A stretch of DNA of 16,741 nucleotides from assembly GCA_937975735.1 (NCBI GenBank), contig CALJUI010000454.1, positions 1 to 16,741 of the forward strand, in the 5' to 3' direction. Made by a program: the position numbers and the translations under genes. The notes beneath the pieces were generated by a model that saw only the letters and a list, made by a program, of their open reading frames with translations, did not search any database and was not told where the DNA came from. The stretch comes from an uncultured Rubrivivax sp. Lineage in GTDB: Bacteria; Pseudomonadota; Gammaproteobacteria; Burkholderiales; Burkholderiaceae_C. This document shows, one piece after another, positions 15,988-16,741 of the stretch; the first letter of the stretch is position 1; the number at the start of each line of letters is the position of its first letter.

Positions 15988-16731
15988 CTACGCGTCGGCG
16001 CCCGCCCAGGCCCGCACGATCGCCGCGCTCAGGTGGCTCGCGATCCGCTCGACGAAGCGCGAGAAGTCCACGTGCGCGCTGTCGTCCGCGCGATCGGAAA
16101 TCGTGCGCAGCACCGCGAACGGCAGGCCGAACGCATGGCAGACCTGCGCGACGGCGGCGCCTTCCATCTCCACGGCCAGCGCATCGGGCAGTTCGGCGCG
16201 CAGCGCGGCCGATTCGGCTGCCGTGCTGACGAAGCGGTCGCCGCTGATCACCAGCCCGTCGTGCAGCGCAGGCGTGTCCAGGCCCAGGTCGGCGGCGTTG
16301 CGGGCGAATGCCGACCCCAGTGCCCGGTCGGCCCGGTCGATCACGCCGCGAGCGGCGTCGGCCAGCGCCTCGGTCAGCGCCGCGTCGGTGCCGAAGCGCT
16401 TCAGCCCGGTCAGCGGCACCTCGTGGCGAGGAAAGATCGGCGACGCATCCAGATCGTGCTGGAGCAGCTCGCGCGCCAGCACCAGGTCGCCGACGCGCAC
16501 CGCGCCGGCCAGGCCGCCGGCCACGCCGGTGAAGACCAGGCGCTGCACGTCGAAGCGCTCGATCAGCAGCGTCGCGGTGCTGGCCGCGGCCACCTTGCCG
16601 ATGCCGCTGAGCACGCACACCACCTCGTGGCCGCCGAGCCGGCCCAGGTGGAAGTCGCGCCCGGCGCGCGGATCGGTGCGGTGCACGCGAAGCAGCGGCA
16701 GCAGTTCGTGCAGCTCCTCGCGCATCGCGCT
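15988..16731 (-). CDS. mtnN: 5'-methylthioadenosine/S-adenosylhomocysteine nucleosidase, 5'-truncated by contig end
   Basis: The enzyme hydrolyses methylthioadenosine and S-adenosylhomocysteine to adenine plus the thioribose products. It recycles methionine and sulfur and feeds quorum-signal chemistry. Nearly the whole protein is present, about 245 residues. AMREELHELLP carries the conserved acidic residue near the N-terminus. LSGIGKVAAASTATLL and FTGVAGGL match the nucleoside phosphorylase fold. VEMEGAAVAQVCHAFGLPF holds the ribose-binding Met-Glu. RTISDRADD holds the catalytic Asp. The ATG at 16725 corresponds to the internal Met of the family's AAM(E/R)EE motif, so about ten native residues are missing. 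The frame beyond 16731 is adapter-derived, not native. The gene is leftward with a 501-base gap to the FRG gene downstream, so it is probably not in an operon with it. Confidence 0.92.
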   Translation of the reverse strand, partial: SAMREELHELLPLLRVHRTDPRAGRDFHLGRLGGHEVVCVLSGIGKVAAASTATLLIERFDVQRLVFTGVAGGLAGAVRVGDLVLARELLQHDLDASPIFPRHEVPLTGLKRFGTDAALTEALADAARGVIDRADRALGSAFARNAADLGLDTPALHDGLVISGDRFVSTAAESAALRAELPDALAVEMEGAAVAQVCHAFGLPFAVLRTISDRADDSAHVDFSRFVERIASHLSAAIVRAWAGADA

Positions 16732-16741
16732 AGATCGGAAG
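16732..16741. other. Probable residual Illumina adapter at contig end
   Basis: The window ends in AGATCGGAAG, identical to the first ten bases of the common Illumina TruSeq adapter. It interrupts the nucleosidase gene just where about ten more native codons are expected. A chance match at this exact position is unlikely. Confidence 0.8.

Noticed and set aside
15365..16618. A 417-codon minus-strand frame spanning mtnN and part of the FRG gene
   Set aside because: Its first half is an out-of-frame arginine-rich reading of mtnN and its end overlaps the FRG gene; only the middle is discussed as unexplained.
1..16741. tRNA or rRNA genes, insertion sequences, integrase or replication origin
   Set aside because: No cloverleaf, rRNA-like segment, transposase or integrase motif, or origin repeat was recognised on either strand.

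Overview
This window is about 16.7 kb of high-GC DNA, roughly two-thirds G+C in most genes, with densely packed genes and Shine-Dalgarno sites typical of a free-living proteobacterium. Codon use and gene content fit Betaproteobacteria (Burkholderiales-like) best, but nothing here fixes the genus. Both ends cut through genes. The last 10 bases match the start of the standard Illumina adapter, so the right edge is a contig end and not native sequence.

Layout. (1) 2-1975 (+): the large molybdopterin subunit of a xanthine dehydrogenase/aldehyde oxidase-family enzyme, missing its N-terminus. (2) 2164-3183 (-): an exported alpha/beta hydrolase that converges on it. (3) 3314-4692 (-): a compact three-gene operon (DUF2798 membrane protein, flavodoxin-like NAD(P)H oxidoreductase, DUF2938 membrane protein). 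It is divergent from a MerR-family regulator (4779-5216, +). The shared gap holds a perfect 16-bp palindrome inside a promoter with a 19-bp spacer, the hallmark of MerR-activated promoters. A DUF4386 membrane protein follows the regulator (5350-6084, +). (4) 6573-7427 (+): an exported DJ-1/PfpI-family protein in which Gly replaces the usual nucleophile Cys. (5) 7590-7784 (-) and 7867-10740 (+): a small acidic protein divergent from a 957-residue STAND-type NTPase with ten C-terminal TPR repeats. (6) 11249-11956 (+): an exported protein of unknown function. It is followed by a start-less remnant of a SulP transporter STAS domain (about 11999-12187) and an intact EamA/DMT transporter (12438-13313, +). 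(7) 13369-14336 (-): truD, apparently broken by a frameshifting deletion near its N-terminus and missing residues in its middle. (8) 14623-15486 (-): an FRG-domain protein in visibly lower-GC DNA, probably acquired. (9) 15988-16731 (-): MTA/SAH nucleosidase, cut by the contig end.

How the genes relate. The clearest functional unit is the MerR-controlled operon, which looks like a small stress or redox-response module. The STAND-TPR protein with its divergent small partner, and the FRG-domain gene, are the accessory genes most likely to hide new biology, but no enzymatic effector is visible beside either one. Several signs of decay or acquisition (SulP fragment, damaged truD, low-GC FRG gene, unexplained gaps) cluster between 10.7 and 16 kb, suggesting a plastic region.
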